Shown here: positions 26,365 to 34,991 of the stretch, piece after piece
Layout: each line of letters starts with the position of its first letter
Position numbering within the stretch: the first letter of the stretch is position 1
Source: Gemmatimonadaceae bacterium
Lineage (GTDB): Bacteria > Gemmatimonadota > Gemmatimonadetes > Gemmatimonadales > Gemmatimonadaceae
Direction: 5' to 3'
Length of the DNA stretch: 64,000 bases
Assembly (NCBI GenBank): GCA_025358925.1
Contig: JANYHT010000039.1
Span: 186,001-250,000 of the forward strand
Position numbers and translations under genes: made by a program
Notes under the pieces: model-generated
Told to the model about the DNA's origin: nothing
Database searches by the model: none
The model's input: only the letters and a program-made list of their open reading frames with translations

Positions 26365-27408
26365 TCAGCAAAGCAAGTCAGACACCAACTGCGAGGTGTG
26401 TCCAACCAACGCAATGATCTTGTCGTACGGCATGCGCGTGGGACCGATAACACCGATCACGCCGCTCAACGATCCAGCAGTGTATTCGGCTGTCACAACG
26501 GTAAATGGTTCAAGGCGTGGATCACCATGCTCGTTTCCGATCGTTATGGAGATGCCGTTCGATCCTGGCCTCACTCCCATCAACGTGGCGATCTGCTGCC
26601 GCGTTTCGGTGAGTTCGATCAGTTGCCGCAACCGTTCGCCACTGGCGAATTCTGGTTGCTCCGCGAGTAAGGACGGTTGACCAATGACCACCGTTTCTAA
26701 CGGGTCAGCCGCACGGCTAAAAACTTGTTCACCTTCTTGCACGAAAATATTGAGCAGCTCGGCTGAACCGGGCTTGGTTTGCACGTCGCGTAATCGCGCG
26801 GCTAAAGATGTTTTTACTTGATCCAGCGTCAACCCAGCGAGACGTTCGTTGAGCACAATGGTGACTTCCACCAGCGCTTCGTCGGCGATGATGCCCGGCA
26901 CCTCGACAAAAATAGTGCGCACGGCACCGCCCGTCAGCGCCAACACCATCAACAGCCGATCCGAAGCCACGCGAACCAGTTCGAGCTGACGCAAGGTGGC
27001 GCGTTCAAACCGAGGTCCCAGCGCGACACCCAACTCTTGCGTCAAAATACCGAGAGACTGTGCCGCACGACGTAAAATCGTTTCAATCGCCGAGCCGCCC
27101 GACGAAATCTCCTCGGCCAGCATTCGTTTTTCAGCGCGCGAGATCGGGTCGACGCGAATGAGTGAATCCACGTAAACGCGATACGCTTTGTCGGTGGGTA
27201 TTCGACCAGCAGACGTGTGCGGGTGGAAGAGATAACCTTTCTCTTCCAAATCACTCATCGTGTTTCGAATCGTAGCCGGTGAAATTCCCAACGCGAATTG
27301 TCGCGACAACATGCGCGATCCCGCTGGTTCGGCGGTCGCGACGTAACTATGAATCACGGCCTCAAGGACCTGTCGCTCCCGCTCCGAGAGCTCTCCGACT
27401 TGCGTCAT
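26365..27408 (-). CDS. hrcA: Heat-inducible transcription repressor HrcA
   Basis: 347 residues. N-terminal winged helix with ERERQVLEAVIHSYV, ISPATIRNTMSDLEEKGYL, SAGRIPTDKAYRVYVD, then the GAF-like and IDD domains. HrcA normally binds CIRCE (TTAGCACTC-N9-GAGTGCTAA). I saw no CIRCE before hrcA or dnaJ. The ATG at 27408 has no Shine-Dalgarno, and a possible -10 lies only 8 bases upstream. Confidence 0.96.
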   Translation of the reverse strand: MTQVGELSERERQVLEAVIHSYVATAEPAGSRMLSRQFALGISPATIRNTMSDLEEKGYLFHPHTSAGRIPTDKAYRVYVDSLIRVDPISRAEKRMLAEEISSGGSAIETILRRAAQSLGILTQELGVALGPRFERATLRQLELVRVASDRLLMVLALTGGAVRTIFVEVPGIIADEALVEVTIVLNERLAGLTLDQVKTSLAARLRDVQTKPGSAELLNIFVQEGEQVFSRAADPLETVVIGQPSLLAEQPEFASGERLRQLIELTETRQQIATLMGVRPGSNGISITIGNEHGDPRLEPFTVVTAEYTAGSLSGVIGVIGPTRMPYDKIIALVGHTSQLVSDLLC

Positions 27409-27415
27409 AAGTGTA

Positions 27416-27445
27416 AGGCTATCAACGACTTCGAATGGCTGTCAA
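27416..27445 (-). promoter_or_regulatory. Possible hrcA promoter inside the end of hemW
   Basis: TTGACA, 18-base spacer, TAGCCT (TATAAT-like at three positions). Transcription would start about at the hrcA ATG, giving a leaderless mRNA. The -35 overlaps the last codons of hemW. Confidence 0.35.
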
Positions 27446-28585
27446 GGAGGCGGCTAACGAATCTAGCCTGAGCCATCCATGCGGAGTACAGCGCACTCGC
27501 GGATTAACGCGGTCCTCATTCCATTCTACCCAGCCTTCGGTCAGCCACGGCGACACGTGCGCGTGCTCGTCGAGCGTGATGGAAAGGCCGTCTTGCGTGC
27601 GCAATCCAAGGTACACCGATTCCGCGATGCGGTTCTCGACGGACAAGTGCTCAGCGCCGCCAATCGGGTCGCGATGTTGTCCGAGCTCGCGTTCCCACGC
27701 CGCATAGGCAGCAATGTTCCAGCGACGCTCATTTCCGTCGAATCCGTGCGCTGATGGGCCGATACCGAGATAGGGCGCGCCCGTCCAATACGCACTGTTG
27801 TGCCGCGCGCGATGGCCAGGTTTTGAAAAATTCGACACCTCGTAGTGATCGAAGCCCGACCGGACAAGGGCCGCGTGCGCCGCAAGAAATTCTCCCTCAT
27901 AGCGCTCTTCGGGACTCTCGTTTACCTCACCACGCGCGGTCCATTTGCCGAGCGGCGTGTGTGCTTCAATTGTGAGCCCGTAGAGCGAGACGTGATTTGG
28001 ATCTAGCGCGAGTGTTTCGTCAATATCGCGCTGCCAGTCGCGCGACAACGCATCGGGGATCGCGAAAATCAGGTCGATGGAAAACGCAACGAGGCCGCCT
28101 GCGCGCGCAATGCCAATCGCGCGCCGTGCCGTGGCGGCATCGTGCGCGCGGTGCATCCACGAGAGCACCCGGTCATCGAAACTTTGAATGCCGATCGAGA
28201 GTCTCGTGACGCCAGCGTCGCGCCACGCTCGCACGGCGGACGGTGTGATGTCCTCCGGATTTGCCTCGAGCGTGACCTCCGCGTCTGGCGCGATTTGCAC
28301 GGCATGACGCACTGTGCGAAGCAAGGCGACAACGCCGTCTTCGCCGAGGCGCGATGGTGTGCCGCCGCCGAGATACAGCGTATCAAGCGTGTCGCATCGC
28401 CAACTCGCTTCGCGCAACGTCAATTCGTTCGCCACCGCGTTGACGAATGCTCGCACCGGTACATCGCGGCGAACCGAGATGGAGAAGTCGCAGTAGCTGC
28501 AGCGACGCGTGCAAAACGGAACGTGCAAATACAGATGCCGATACGCGACCGCACTGCGCACCGGTGCTCGTTGGGTTTCGCTCAC
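27422..28585 (-). CDS. hemW: HemW-like radical SAM protein
   Basis: 387 residues. Radical SAM cluster CTRRCSYC in HVPFCTRRCSYCDF, LYLGGGTPSRL, TLEANPED, RLSIGIQSFDDRVL, SIDLIFAIP and the C-terminal HNSAYWTGAPYLGIGPSAHGF. This is the HemW (heme chaperone) group, often labelled coproporphyrinogen III oxidase-like. The GTG at 28585 overlaps the dprA stop (GTGA). Confidence 0.93.
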   Translation of the reverse strand: MSETQRAPVRSAVAYRHLYLHVPFCTRRCSYCDFSISVRRDVPVRAFVNAVANELTLREASWRCDTLDTLYLGGGTPSRLGEDGVVALLRTVRHAVQIAPDAEVTLEANPEDITPSAVRAWRDAGVTRLSIGIQSFDDRVLSWMHRAHDAATARRAIGIARAGGLVAFSIDLIFAIPDALSRDWQRDIDETLALDPNHVSLYGLTIEAHTPLGKWTARGEVNESPEERYEGEFLAAHAALVRSGFDHYEVSNFSKPGHRARHNSAYWTGAPYLGIGPSAHGFDGNERRWNIAAYAAWERELGQHRDPIGGAEHLSVENRIAESVYLGLRTQDGLSITLDEHAHVSPWLTEGWVEWNEDRVNPRVRCTPHGWLRLDSLAASLTAIRSR

Positions 28586-29637
28586 GCCGACGTGATGGTC
28601 GAACGCACGCGTCCATCTGCATCGATAAAAACTAATCCTTCAAGTTCTAACGCGCTCAACGCGGTTGAGACGCTGCGCATGCTCAATCGCGTGACACGCG
28701 TGATTGACGCGACGTCGGGCGCCCCATGCTGCACGGCGTCCCAACACGACGCCGCATCATCGTCGAGGATTGGTTGCGCGCTTGGCGCGGCGCGGAGATC
28801 GAGGAGCGCTAGTACGTCGTCCGCACAGAGCACGGGCTCTGCATTTCGTTTCAGGAGCGCGTTGCTCCCGGCGGCCCCAGCCACATCAATCGCGTTGGGC
28901 ACACACGCAACGATGCGTCCGAGTTCGATGGCTTGGTCGGCCGTGATGAGCGCACCGCTGCCGTGCCCAGCTTCGACAACGACGGTCACGTCGGCAAGGG
29001 CCGCGATAATCCGGTTGCGGCGCGGGAATGTGCCGCTATGTCCGCTGGCGCCTGGCGATAGTTCAGAGAGCAAGAGTCCATCACGTGCAATATTCTCTTG
29101 GAGCGATCGATGACTGCGCGGATAGTACACATCGAGGCCGGTGCCGAGTATAGCTACCGTGCGACCGCCTGCCGCGAGTGCGGCCTCGTGCGCCGCACCG
29201 TCTATACCCCGCGCAAGACCACTCACAACGGTTGCACCCGCCCGCGCGCATGCAGTAGCAATCGCACGAGCGACGCGAATGCCGTAATTGCTCGCCATGC
29301 GTGTGCCGACGATGGCCACTGCGGGAGGCTCAGCGGCGGCAATGGTACCTCGCGCAAAGAGCACCGCAGGCGAATCATGGAGTTCGTTGAGTCGAGCCGG
29401 GTAGTCGGTATCGGCACCAATAAGTACGCGCGCGCCAATCCTGCGCGCCGAAACAAGCACAGCGTCGGCGACGGCGACGGCAGCCTCGCGCGCCGACAGT
29501 GGATAGCGCAATAGGACTGCCTCCGCGCTCCCGCACTCCGCAAGTTGTCGTGCGATCGTCACATCGCCAACACCTGGCAATGCGCTGAGCGCGACCATCG
29601 CCCGCGTCCGCGCAGCGTTAGGGGAGAGGTGCGTCAT
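28582..29637 (-). CDS. dprA: DNA-processing protein DprA
   Basis: 351 residues. Loads RecA on incoming single-stranded DNA during transformation in competent species. Rossmann-like core: VAIVGTRMASNYG, VVSGLARGIDGAAHEAAL, VAILGTGLDVYYPRSH, LLLSELSPG, FPRRNRIIAALADVTVVVEA and SGALITADQA. The C-terminal 60 residues look like a winged helix. The ATG at 29637 overlaps the obg end by 20 bases. The frame also runs up to 29802 inside obg, which is rejected. Confidence 0.94.
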   Translation of the reverse strand: MTHLSPNAARTRAMVALSALPGVGDVTIARQLAECGSAEAVLLRYPLSAREAAVAVADAVLVSARRIGARVLIGADTDYPARLNELHDSPAVLFARGTIAAAEPPAVAIVGTRMASNYGIRVARAIATACARAGATVVSGLARGIDGAAHEAALAAGGRTVAILGTGLDVYYPRSHRSLQENIARDGLLLSELSPGASGHSGTFPRRNRIIAALADVTVVVEAGHGSGALITADQAIELGRIVACVPNAIDVAGAAGSNALLKRNAEPVLCADDVLALLDLRAAPSAQPILDDDAASCWDAVQHGAPDVASITRVTRLSMRSVSTALSALELEGLVFIDADGRVRSTITSA

Positions 29638-30643
29638 CCTGCGTGGTCGGGCGTTCTTCAACGGCGCGCATCGACAACAGTTGTCGCCACCACGCGTCGA
29701 GCATGGTGTCGAGACCAATGCGCCCTGGAGCGGAGATGGCGAACAGTCCAAAAGCACCGGGCGCGTTGATATCCGGGATATAGTGTTCGCCGAGCAAATC
29801 AAGTTTTGAGAAGACCACGCAGTACGGTTTTGCGGCCAGCTCCGCAGAGTACTCCGTTATTTCGTGTCGCAGTTGATCGAGCTCTGTTTGCCAATCGTCG
29901 GATTCGATCGGGATGACAAACGCGAGCATGCGGGTGCGTTCGATGTGCCGAAGGAATTGCAATCCAAGTCCTTTGCCTTCGTGCGCGCCTTCGATGATGC
30001 CCGGAATATCCGCGACGACAAATGAGCGATGATCGCTGAGCGGAACAACACCAAGATTCGGCGACAGCGTGGTAAACGGATAATTCGCGATCTTTGGTCG
30101 AGCCGCCGAAATCACCGACAGGAGCGTGCTCTTCCCGGCGTTGGGTTGACCGACCAATCCGACATCTGCGATGAGCTTCAGTTCGAGTTCGAGCGAGCGA
30201 ACATCGCCTTCTTCGCCCGGCTGCCATTCGCGCGGCGACTGATGGGTAGCGGTCACGAAAAATGCATTGCCTTTACCGCCTCGACCACCTTTCGCAACGA
30301 CGAATGAATCGCCGATGTCGAGAATTTCTCCCAGTAACTCCTGTGTTGCCGCGTCACGAATGATCGTGCCCTGCGGCACCGGTAACACAATGTCCTCGCC
30401 CGAGCGACCCGTCCGGTTGGAGCCCTCGCCATGCTGCCCACGCTCGGCCTTCCACGCATCGCGATACGTATAGTCGAGCAGCGTAGTGAGGTTGCGATCG
30501 GCGCACACGATCACATTGCCGCCACGCCCGCCGTCACCGCCATCCGGTCCGCCCATCGGCGTGAACCGCTCGCGACGAAACGACGTTTGGCCGGAGCCTC
30601 CGGTACCCGCTTCTACCTTTACGATGACACGATCGACGAACAT
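29618..30643 (-). CDS. obg: GTPase Obg (CgtA)
   Basis: Ribosome-associated GTPase for 50S assembly and stress control. 341 residues. Glycine-rich OBG domain (GTGGSGQTSFRRERF, GGPDGGDGGRGG), then G1 GQPNAGKST, G2 TTLSPNLG, G3 DIPGIIEGAH and a G4-position SKLD instead of NKxD. There is no OCT domain after residue 330. It is followed by dprA. Confidence 0.95.
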   Translation of the reverse strand: MFVDRVIVKVEAGTGGSGQTSFRRERFTPMGGPDGGDGGRGGNVIVCADRNLTTLLDYTYRDAWKAERGQHGEGSNRTGRSGEDIVLPVPQGTIIRDAATQELLGEILDIGDSFVVAKGGRGGKGNAFFVTATHQSPREWQPGEEGDVRSLELELKLIADVGLVGQPNAGKSTLLSVISAARPKIANYPFTTLSPNLGVVPLSDHRSFVVADIPGIIEGAHEGKGLGLQFLRHIERTRMLAFVIPIESDDWQTELDQLRHEITEYSAELAAKPYCVVFSKLDLLGEHYIPDINAPGAFGLFAISAPGRIGLDTMLDAWWRQLLSMRAVEERPTTQDDAPLP

Positions 30644-30709
30644 GGATTTTGTGTTGAACGAGAGAGCAGCCGCAGCTGCGAAAAATCATCGACGGTGATG
30701 CGGTGCGAC

Positions 30710-31402
30710 CTACTTTCCAATCACGCGTGCCCACAGCCCTTGATAGCGGCGACGATCATCGTCGCTGAGCAGATCAGACACGACATCCAGCGTGTGTGTG
30801 ATTGAGGCCGACGACGCACCCGCGTGGAGCGCACCGTGTAAGTGTGAATGCAGTTGCCGATCTTGCCGCGCGGCGGCACACGCCGCAACGACGCAGAGTT
30901 CGCGCCGAGCGAGATCCAACTGCGGACGTCCTAACACCTTGCCGTAGCCGTCGACAATCATCCACGTATCGAGCGCCGGATGCAGTTCCCGAATATTGAC
31001 CCGCAGTCGCTCGTAAAACGGCCCATACACCTTCGCGCAAGTTGTTTCGCCGCGCGCAACAAAAAACGTGTTGTCTTCCGTACCAGTCTCCACGTCGGGT
31101 ACCGCCAGACGGCCCGATACGCGACGCCACTCTCGCGCTGCATTAAGCGCGCGTGGGAAGCCGGCAAAGAGATAGGTCTGCAGGATCAGCTCTTCGACCC
31201 ACACCGGATTGACGCACGGCAGCGCTGCTGTCAGCGCACCGCGAATCTCTGCCTCGCTGCCGACGGTTAACAACGCGGACAAACGCACCAGTGCGATCGT
31301 CTCGCTATCTAACTCACGAAGGATGACCGTGCCATCAACCGACTGCAGCACCGATTGATCGCTTATCGTGACATCGGAACGCACCAGAGCGTCTGCATTC
31401 AC
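30710..31402 (-). CDS. Carboxymuconolactone decarboxylase-like protein
   Basis: 230 residues. The C-terminal half has VDGYGKVLGRPQLDLARREL, CVVAACAAARQDRQLHSHLHGAL, the layout of the carboxymuconolactone decarboxylase/AhpD fold; the N-terminal half looks like a diverged copy. Family members are decarboxylases or peroxidases; without neighbouring protocatechuate genes the substrate is open. GTG start at 31402 overlaps the asparaginase stop (GTGA). Confidence 0.8.
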   Translation of the reverse strand: MNADALVRSDVTISDQSVLQSVDGTVILRELDSETIALVRLSALLTVGSEAEIRGALTAALPCVNPVWVEELILQTYLFAGFPRALNAAREWRRVSGRLAVPDVETGTEDNTFFVARGETTCAKVYGPFYERLRVNIRELHPALDTWMIVDGYGKVLGRPQLDLARRELCVVAACAAARQDRQLHSHLHGALHAGASSASITHTLDVVSDLLSDDDRRRYQGLWARVIGK

Positions 31403-32478
31403 GCCGGATGACCAACGCGCGCATCACCAAATTGAATATCTCCCACCACCTCACCTCGCGTATTACGCACAACGCGAGACGAGAAATCGCGCAACGTTTC
31501 GGGGAGCGGGTCAGGCAGCGCGCCGAGTTGCGTGAGAATGGCCAGCACGGGGAGATACTGTGCGCGCGGCGCACCATCCTCGACTTTTACCGCAATGCCA
31601 ATGCCTCGATCGAGCAACGCGAGGGTATGCACGCCTTCCGCGCCAATCTTGCACAGCACGCGACCGTCGCATGCCTCCATCAGCAACGTATCAAAGCGAT
31701 CTGTACCAGCAACCAAGAATGGATTGCGCGTCATCGCGTTGACGACAAGGGCCGGTCCATCATCACCGCGCGACGCAGCGGACACGAGCCGCGCAAAGGC
31801 AAGCGCCATATTCGCAAGCGGTAGTCCGAACACCGGTACGCCGCATCCGTCAATCGCGAGCTCTAATGCCGCCGGTTGCATCAGCGCCCACTCCGCGACC
31901 GCCGCGCGCGCCGCGATCTGCACCGGATGATCGGCGCGCTCGTATCCCGCAGTCGACCACGACGCATCGACCGCGCGCGCAAGCATGGCCGCGTGCTTAC
32001 CCGAACAATTATTGTGGAGCCGCGAAAGCGGATGGCCCGACTCCCGCAGCAATCGAGCACCGCGCGCCGTCAGCGGTTCGTGCGCGCCACACGCGAGATC
32101 GCCCTCTTCAAGTCCCAGTCGCGCCAACATTGATGCCGCGAGTGCCACGTGCTCCGGTTCGCCCCCATGCGATGCGCAGGACAGGGCGAGCTCGTCTTGC
32201 CCCCAACCAACTCGCGCCATTCCACCGTCTTGCACAAATGGCAAGACCTGAAATGGTTTCGCACACGACCGCCACCAGCTCACGAGATGCGGATCACGCC
32301 ATGCGTGCACCAGTGTGCCATCCGCCGACACGACAGCCGCGTGCACGCGATGGCGCGATTCAACTAACGCGCCACGACTGACGAGGACGTCAAGCGACGG
32401 CAACGCGTCAAACGAGAGATCGAAACGCTCGCCGGTCGGGCGGGCGGAAGATACGGTGAAAGCGGAGGACGTATGCAC
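31399..32478 (-). CDS. Type II (Rhizobium-like) L-asparaginase
   Basis: 359 residues from GTG 32478. Features of the asparaginase II family (distinct from the AnsA/AnsB fold): WRSCAKPFQVLPF (SxxK motif), LSCASHGGEPEH, LHNNCSGKHAAMLA and IDGCGVPVFGLPL. Known members hydrolyse asparagine with Cys and Ser-Lys residues. No clear Shine-Dalgarno; the frame upstream of 32478 overlaps the transporter. Likely operon with 30710-31402. Confidence 0.88.
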   Translation of the reverse strand: MHTSSAFTVSSARPTGERFDLSFDALPSLDVLVSRGALVESRHRVHAAVVSADGTLVHAWRDPHLVSWWRSCAKPFQVLPFVQDGGMARVGWGQDELALSCASHGGEPEHVALAASMLARLGLEEGDLACGAHEPLTARGARLLRESGHPLSRLHNNCSGKHAAMLARAVDASWSTAGYERADHPVQIAARAAVAEWALMQPAALELAIDGCGVPVFGLPLANMALAFARLVSAASRGDDGPALVVNAMTRNPFLVAGTDRFDTLLMEACDGRVLCKIGAEGVHTLALLDRGIGIAVKVEDGAPRAQYLPVLAILTQLGALPDPLPETLRDFSSRVVRNTRGEVVGDIQFGDARVGHPA

Positions 32479-32498
32479 GCATGAAAGATAACCGCCCG

Positions 32499-33494
32499 CT
32501 AACGTCGGGCGGCGAACATGACGCCGGTCAGCACAAGCGCGCCTCCCACAATCGTTCCAATTCCGGGCACCTCGGCGATGCCGGGTAGCAGCGCGGCCAG
32601 CAACGTTGCCCCGATCGGTTCTCCTAGGGTGGTGAGGTTGACCACGTAGGCCGGGAGGTGCCCCAACGCCCAAATCATACCCGTATGCCCAAGCAGCATC
32701 GGACCTAGAGCCAATCCAGCAAAGATCGCGAGCTCACGCGGAGGCTGCGGATTGAGCGATGCGCCGGTGACGGTCGCGAAAAAAACGCAAGCGAGGAACG
32801 CCGCTCCGTAGACGAGTCCGACGTACGGCCACAAGGCCAACGTTTGTCGAACTCGCCGACCGATGAGAAAATAAAACGCTCCTGTGACTGCACCGATACA
32901 GGCCAACACGTCTCCAAAGAGTGAGCGCACACGCGCGACGCTAGCGCCCTTCGCGTGATTGTCGATCGCCCCAGCGGTGAAGGCCTCGAACAGGCCCGAC
33001 ACGCCGCCAGGAACGTCCGCGAGCCCCACCACGAGTGCGCCGAACACGGCGAGGGCGATACCATACCACTGCTTCCGTGACGCGTGCTCTCCGAGCCATC
33101 GCGCTGAGAAAAGCGCGATCACCACCGGCTGCAGGTTCACCAATGCAACCGACGCGGCCACACTTGTGTATCGCAACGAGGCGTTCCAACTCCAAAAATG
33201 CAGCGACAGCAACACGCCTGCGCCAACGGCGAGTGCGACGTCACGACGGGCGAGTGTTCGCCAGGCGCGCCATTCTCCGCCGATCACGAGCGCAATGGCA
33301 ACGATGACTAGCGAAAATCCGAGCCGCCACGCTGCAATCACCAGTGCCGGCGCATGCGACAACCGCACCAGCGGTGCCGCGAACGAAATGCCCAAAAGAG
33401 AAGCCGCGAGCACGAGCAGCGGCGAGCGACCGGGCGCGGTCGAATCAACAGTTTCGGCGCGCTGAGGACGGGATGTTCGAGATGGTGTCGTCAC
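32499..33494 (-). CDS. EamA/DMT-family transporter
   Basis: About 331 residues with ten hydrophobic segments in two EamA repeats, e.g. LLVLAASLLGISFAAPLV, VNLQPVVIALFSARWLGE and TTLGEPIGATLLAALL. Inner-membrane export or import of small metabolites; substrate unknown. The frame opens with GTG at 33572, but that leaves only 24 bases to the divergent hldA start. GTG at 33494 leaves about 100 bases for two promoters and loses only a Thr/Arg/Pro-rich tail, so I prefer it. Confidence 0.88.
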   Translation of the reverse strand: MTTPSRTSRPQRAETVDSTAPGRSPLLVLAASLLGISFAAPLVRLSHAPALVIAAWRLGFSLVIVAIALVIGGEWRAWRTLARRDVALAVGAGVLLSLHFWSWNASLRYTSVAASVALVNLQPVVIALFSARWLGEHASRKQWYGIALAVFGALVVGLADVPGGVSGLFEAFTAGAIDNHAKGASVARVRSLFGDVLACIGAVTGAFYFLIGRRVRQTLALWPYVGLVYGAAFLACVFFATVTGASLNPQPPRELAIFAGLALGPMLLGHTGMIWALGHLPAYVVNLTTLGEPIGATLLAALLPGIAEVPGIGTIVGGALVLTGVMFAARR

Positions 33495-33596
33495 GGCGGG
33501 CAACGTAACGCGTGCTGCACGAATTGGCAGCGCACCACCCACAAATGTTCGCGCCACAGACGCAGGGTTCACCGAACACCACTACATTTTGTCGCC

Positions 33597-34592
33597 ATGA
33601 TACCAACGATTGCTCGTAGCCGGCTCCGCACGCTCCTTGCGGCAGCGCATCAACAACATGTGGTGATCGTGGGCGACGCGATGCTCGATGTGTATTTGCG
33701 CGGCGACGTAGATCGTATCTCGCCCGAAGCGCCCGTACCGGTCGTGCGCGTGCGCGAACGCAAGTTCGCACTCGGCGGCGCAGCGAACGTGGCGCAAAAT
33801 GTCGCCGCGCTCGGCGCCGCGTGCGATCTTGTCGCCGTCGTCGGTGACGATGTTGCCGGTAACACGCTGCGTGAGCAATTGCAGGCGGGTCGCATGGAGT
33901 CGCGATCCCTCGTGAATGTTGAACGCCCGACAACAACGAAGACCCGCGTGATGGCGCGTTCGCAGCAACTCGTGCGATTCGATGAGGAAGAGGACAGTGA
34001 TCTCACCGCTGCCGAGGTAACGCGCGTGCTCGACGCGATTGCGCGTGTGTTGCCGCAGGCGACGGCGCTTATTTTCGAAGACTACAACAAAGGCGTCCTC
34101 GTGCCCGCCGTGATTGAAGGCGCGATCGCACTCGCGCGTAGTCGCGGATTGCCCATCGTCGTGGATCCGAAGTTTCGCAATTTCTTTGCGTACCGCGGTG
34201 CGACCGTGTTTAAACCGAACCGTCGCGAACTCGAGAATGCGCTTGGGGCGGCCGTGGATTTGGATCACCCTGCCGCCCTTCCCACCACATTCGCGCGGCT
34301 CGGCGTCGAGCATCTGCTCTTGACCCTCGGTGAACGCGGTATGGCGCTCATGTCGGTCGATGGCGTGGTTCATCGCGTGCCGACCACTGCGCGCGAGGTG
34401 TACGACGTCGTAGGTGCCGGTGACACCGTCACGGCATATCTTGCAACAATGCTCGCCGCAGGTGCGACGGCGTTTGAAGCGGCGATTGTGGCGAATTATG
34501 CCGCAGGCGTCGAAGTGGGAAAACTGGGCGCCGCGACGGTGACGCCGGAAGAGGTGCTTGAAGCCTTCGACGGACATACGGACAACGGTTAA
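33597..34592 (+). CDS. hldA: D-glycero-beta-D-manno-heptose-7-phosphate kinase
   Basis: PfkB-fold kinase of 331 residues. VIVGDAMLDVYLRGDVDRISPEAP..., FALGGAANVAQNVAALGA, FEDYNKGVL, VVDPKFRNF, FKPNRRELENAL and YDVVGAGDTVTAYLATML match the HldE kinase domain (RfaE1). It ends after the kinase domain, so the nucleotidyltransferase is a separate gene elsewhere. With GmhA (41008-41583) it supplies heptose for LPS core. The start is ATG 33597; the frame before it is antisense to the transporter. Two tRNAs follow on the same strand. Confidence 0.93.
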   Translation: MIPTIARSRLRTLLAAAHQQHVVIVGDAMLDVYLRGDVDRISPEAPVPVVRVRERKFALGGAANVAQNVAALGAACDLVAVVGDDVAGNTLREQLQAGRMESRSLVNVERPTTTKTRVMARSQQLVRFDEEEDSDLTAAEVTRVLDAIARVLPQATALIFEDYNKGVLVPAVIEGAIALARSRGLPIVVDPKFRNFFAYRGATVFKPNRRELENALGAAVDLDHPAALPTTFARLGVEHLLLTLGERGMALMSVDGVVHRVPTTAREVYDVVGAGDTVTAYLATMLAAGATAFEAAIVANYAAGVEVGKLGAATVTPEEVLEAFDGHTDNG

Positions 34593-34679
34593 GTGCGGCT
34601 CGGCGGTGCTCCTGTGCGTTGCTTCGCGTGAGCGCACACGACAGATTCACCGTGCACGATGGTCACCGCGAAGTGTGGA

Positions 34680-34753
34680 GGTCCGGTAGCTTAGTTGGTC
34701 AAAGCGCTCGACTCATAATCGAAGGATCGTGGGTTCAAGTCCCACCCGGACCA
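34680..34753 (+). tRNA. tRNA with CAU anticodon (Ile2 or elongator Met)
   Basis: Full cloverleaf: acceptor GGTCCGG/CCGGACC, D arm GCTT-AAGC, anticodon loop CTCATAA, T arm GTGGG/CCCAC with TTCAAGT. The anticodon is CAU. C4-G69 and C5-G68 in the acceptor are known TilS-recognition features of tRNA-Ile2, so lysidine-modified Ile is possible; elongator Met cannot be excluded. Position 27-43 is a C-A mismatch. No CCA is encoded (A73 then TTT). Confidence 0.93.
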
Positions 34754-34840
34754 TTTATCAGGGGGTTCCATGACCCTCGCGTTACCGTTACGTTTTTTCC
34801 TCTACACGTATTGCGCAGTCGTTGTGATGCAGGTCGGGAA

Positions 34841-34914
34841 GGTCGCGTAGCTCAGCTGGTTAGAGCGCTGCTTTCACACAGCAGAGGTCCGGGGTTCGAG
34901 TCCCTGCGCGACCA
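34841..34914 (+). tRNA. tRNA-Val (CAC)
   Basis: Cloverleaf with acceptor GGTCGCG/CGCGACC, D arm GCTC-GAGC, anticodon stem CTGCT/AGCAG, loop TTCACAC (anticodon CAC, codon GUG), and T arm CGGGG/CCCTG with TTCGAGT. CCA is not encoded. 87 bases after the CAU tRNA and probably co-transcribed. Confidence 0.95.
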
Positions 34915-34920
34915 TTTACG

Positions 34921-34968
34921 CAAACACTCGGGGCCGACGATCGAACGATCATCGGCCCCGAGTGTTTG
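34921..34968. terminator. Long bidirectional terminator hairpin
   Basis: CAAACACTCGGGGCCGA pairs without mismatch with TCGGCCCCGAGTGTTTG (17 bp), and the 14-base loop can add GATC/GATC. It lies between tRNA-Val (plus) and hflX (minus), which are convergent. Short T or A tracts at both ends fit termination in both directions. Confidence 0.85.
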
Positions 34969-34991
34969 TCTGTTCAATGCGTCGCTCCCCG

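Noticed and set aside
27409-27480. CIRCE element before hrcA
   Set aside because: Only a TTAGCCGCC fragment is present; no matching inverted arm.
33354-33596. N-terminal extension of hldA
   Set aside because: The extra 81 codons overlap the divergent transporter and do not resemble the family.
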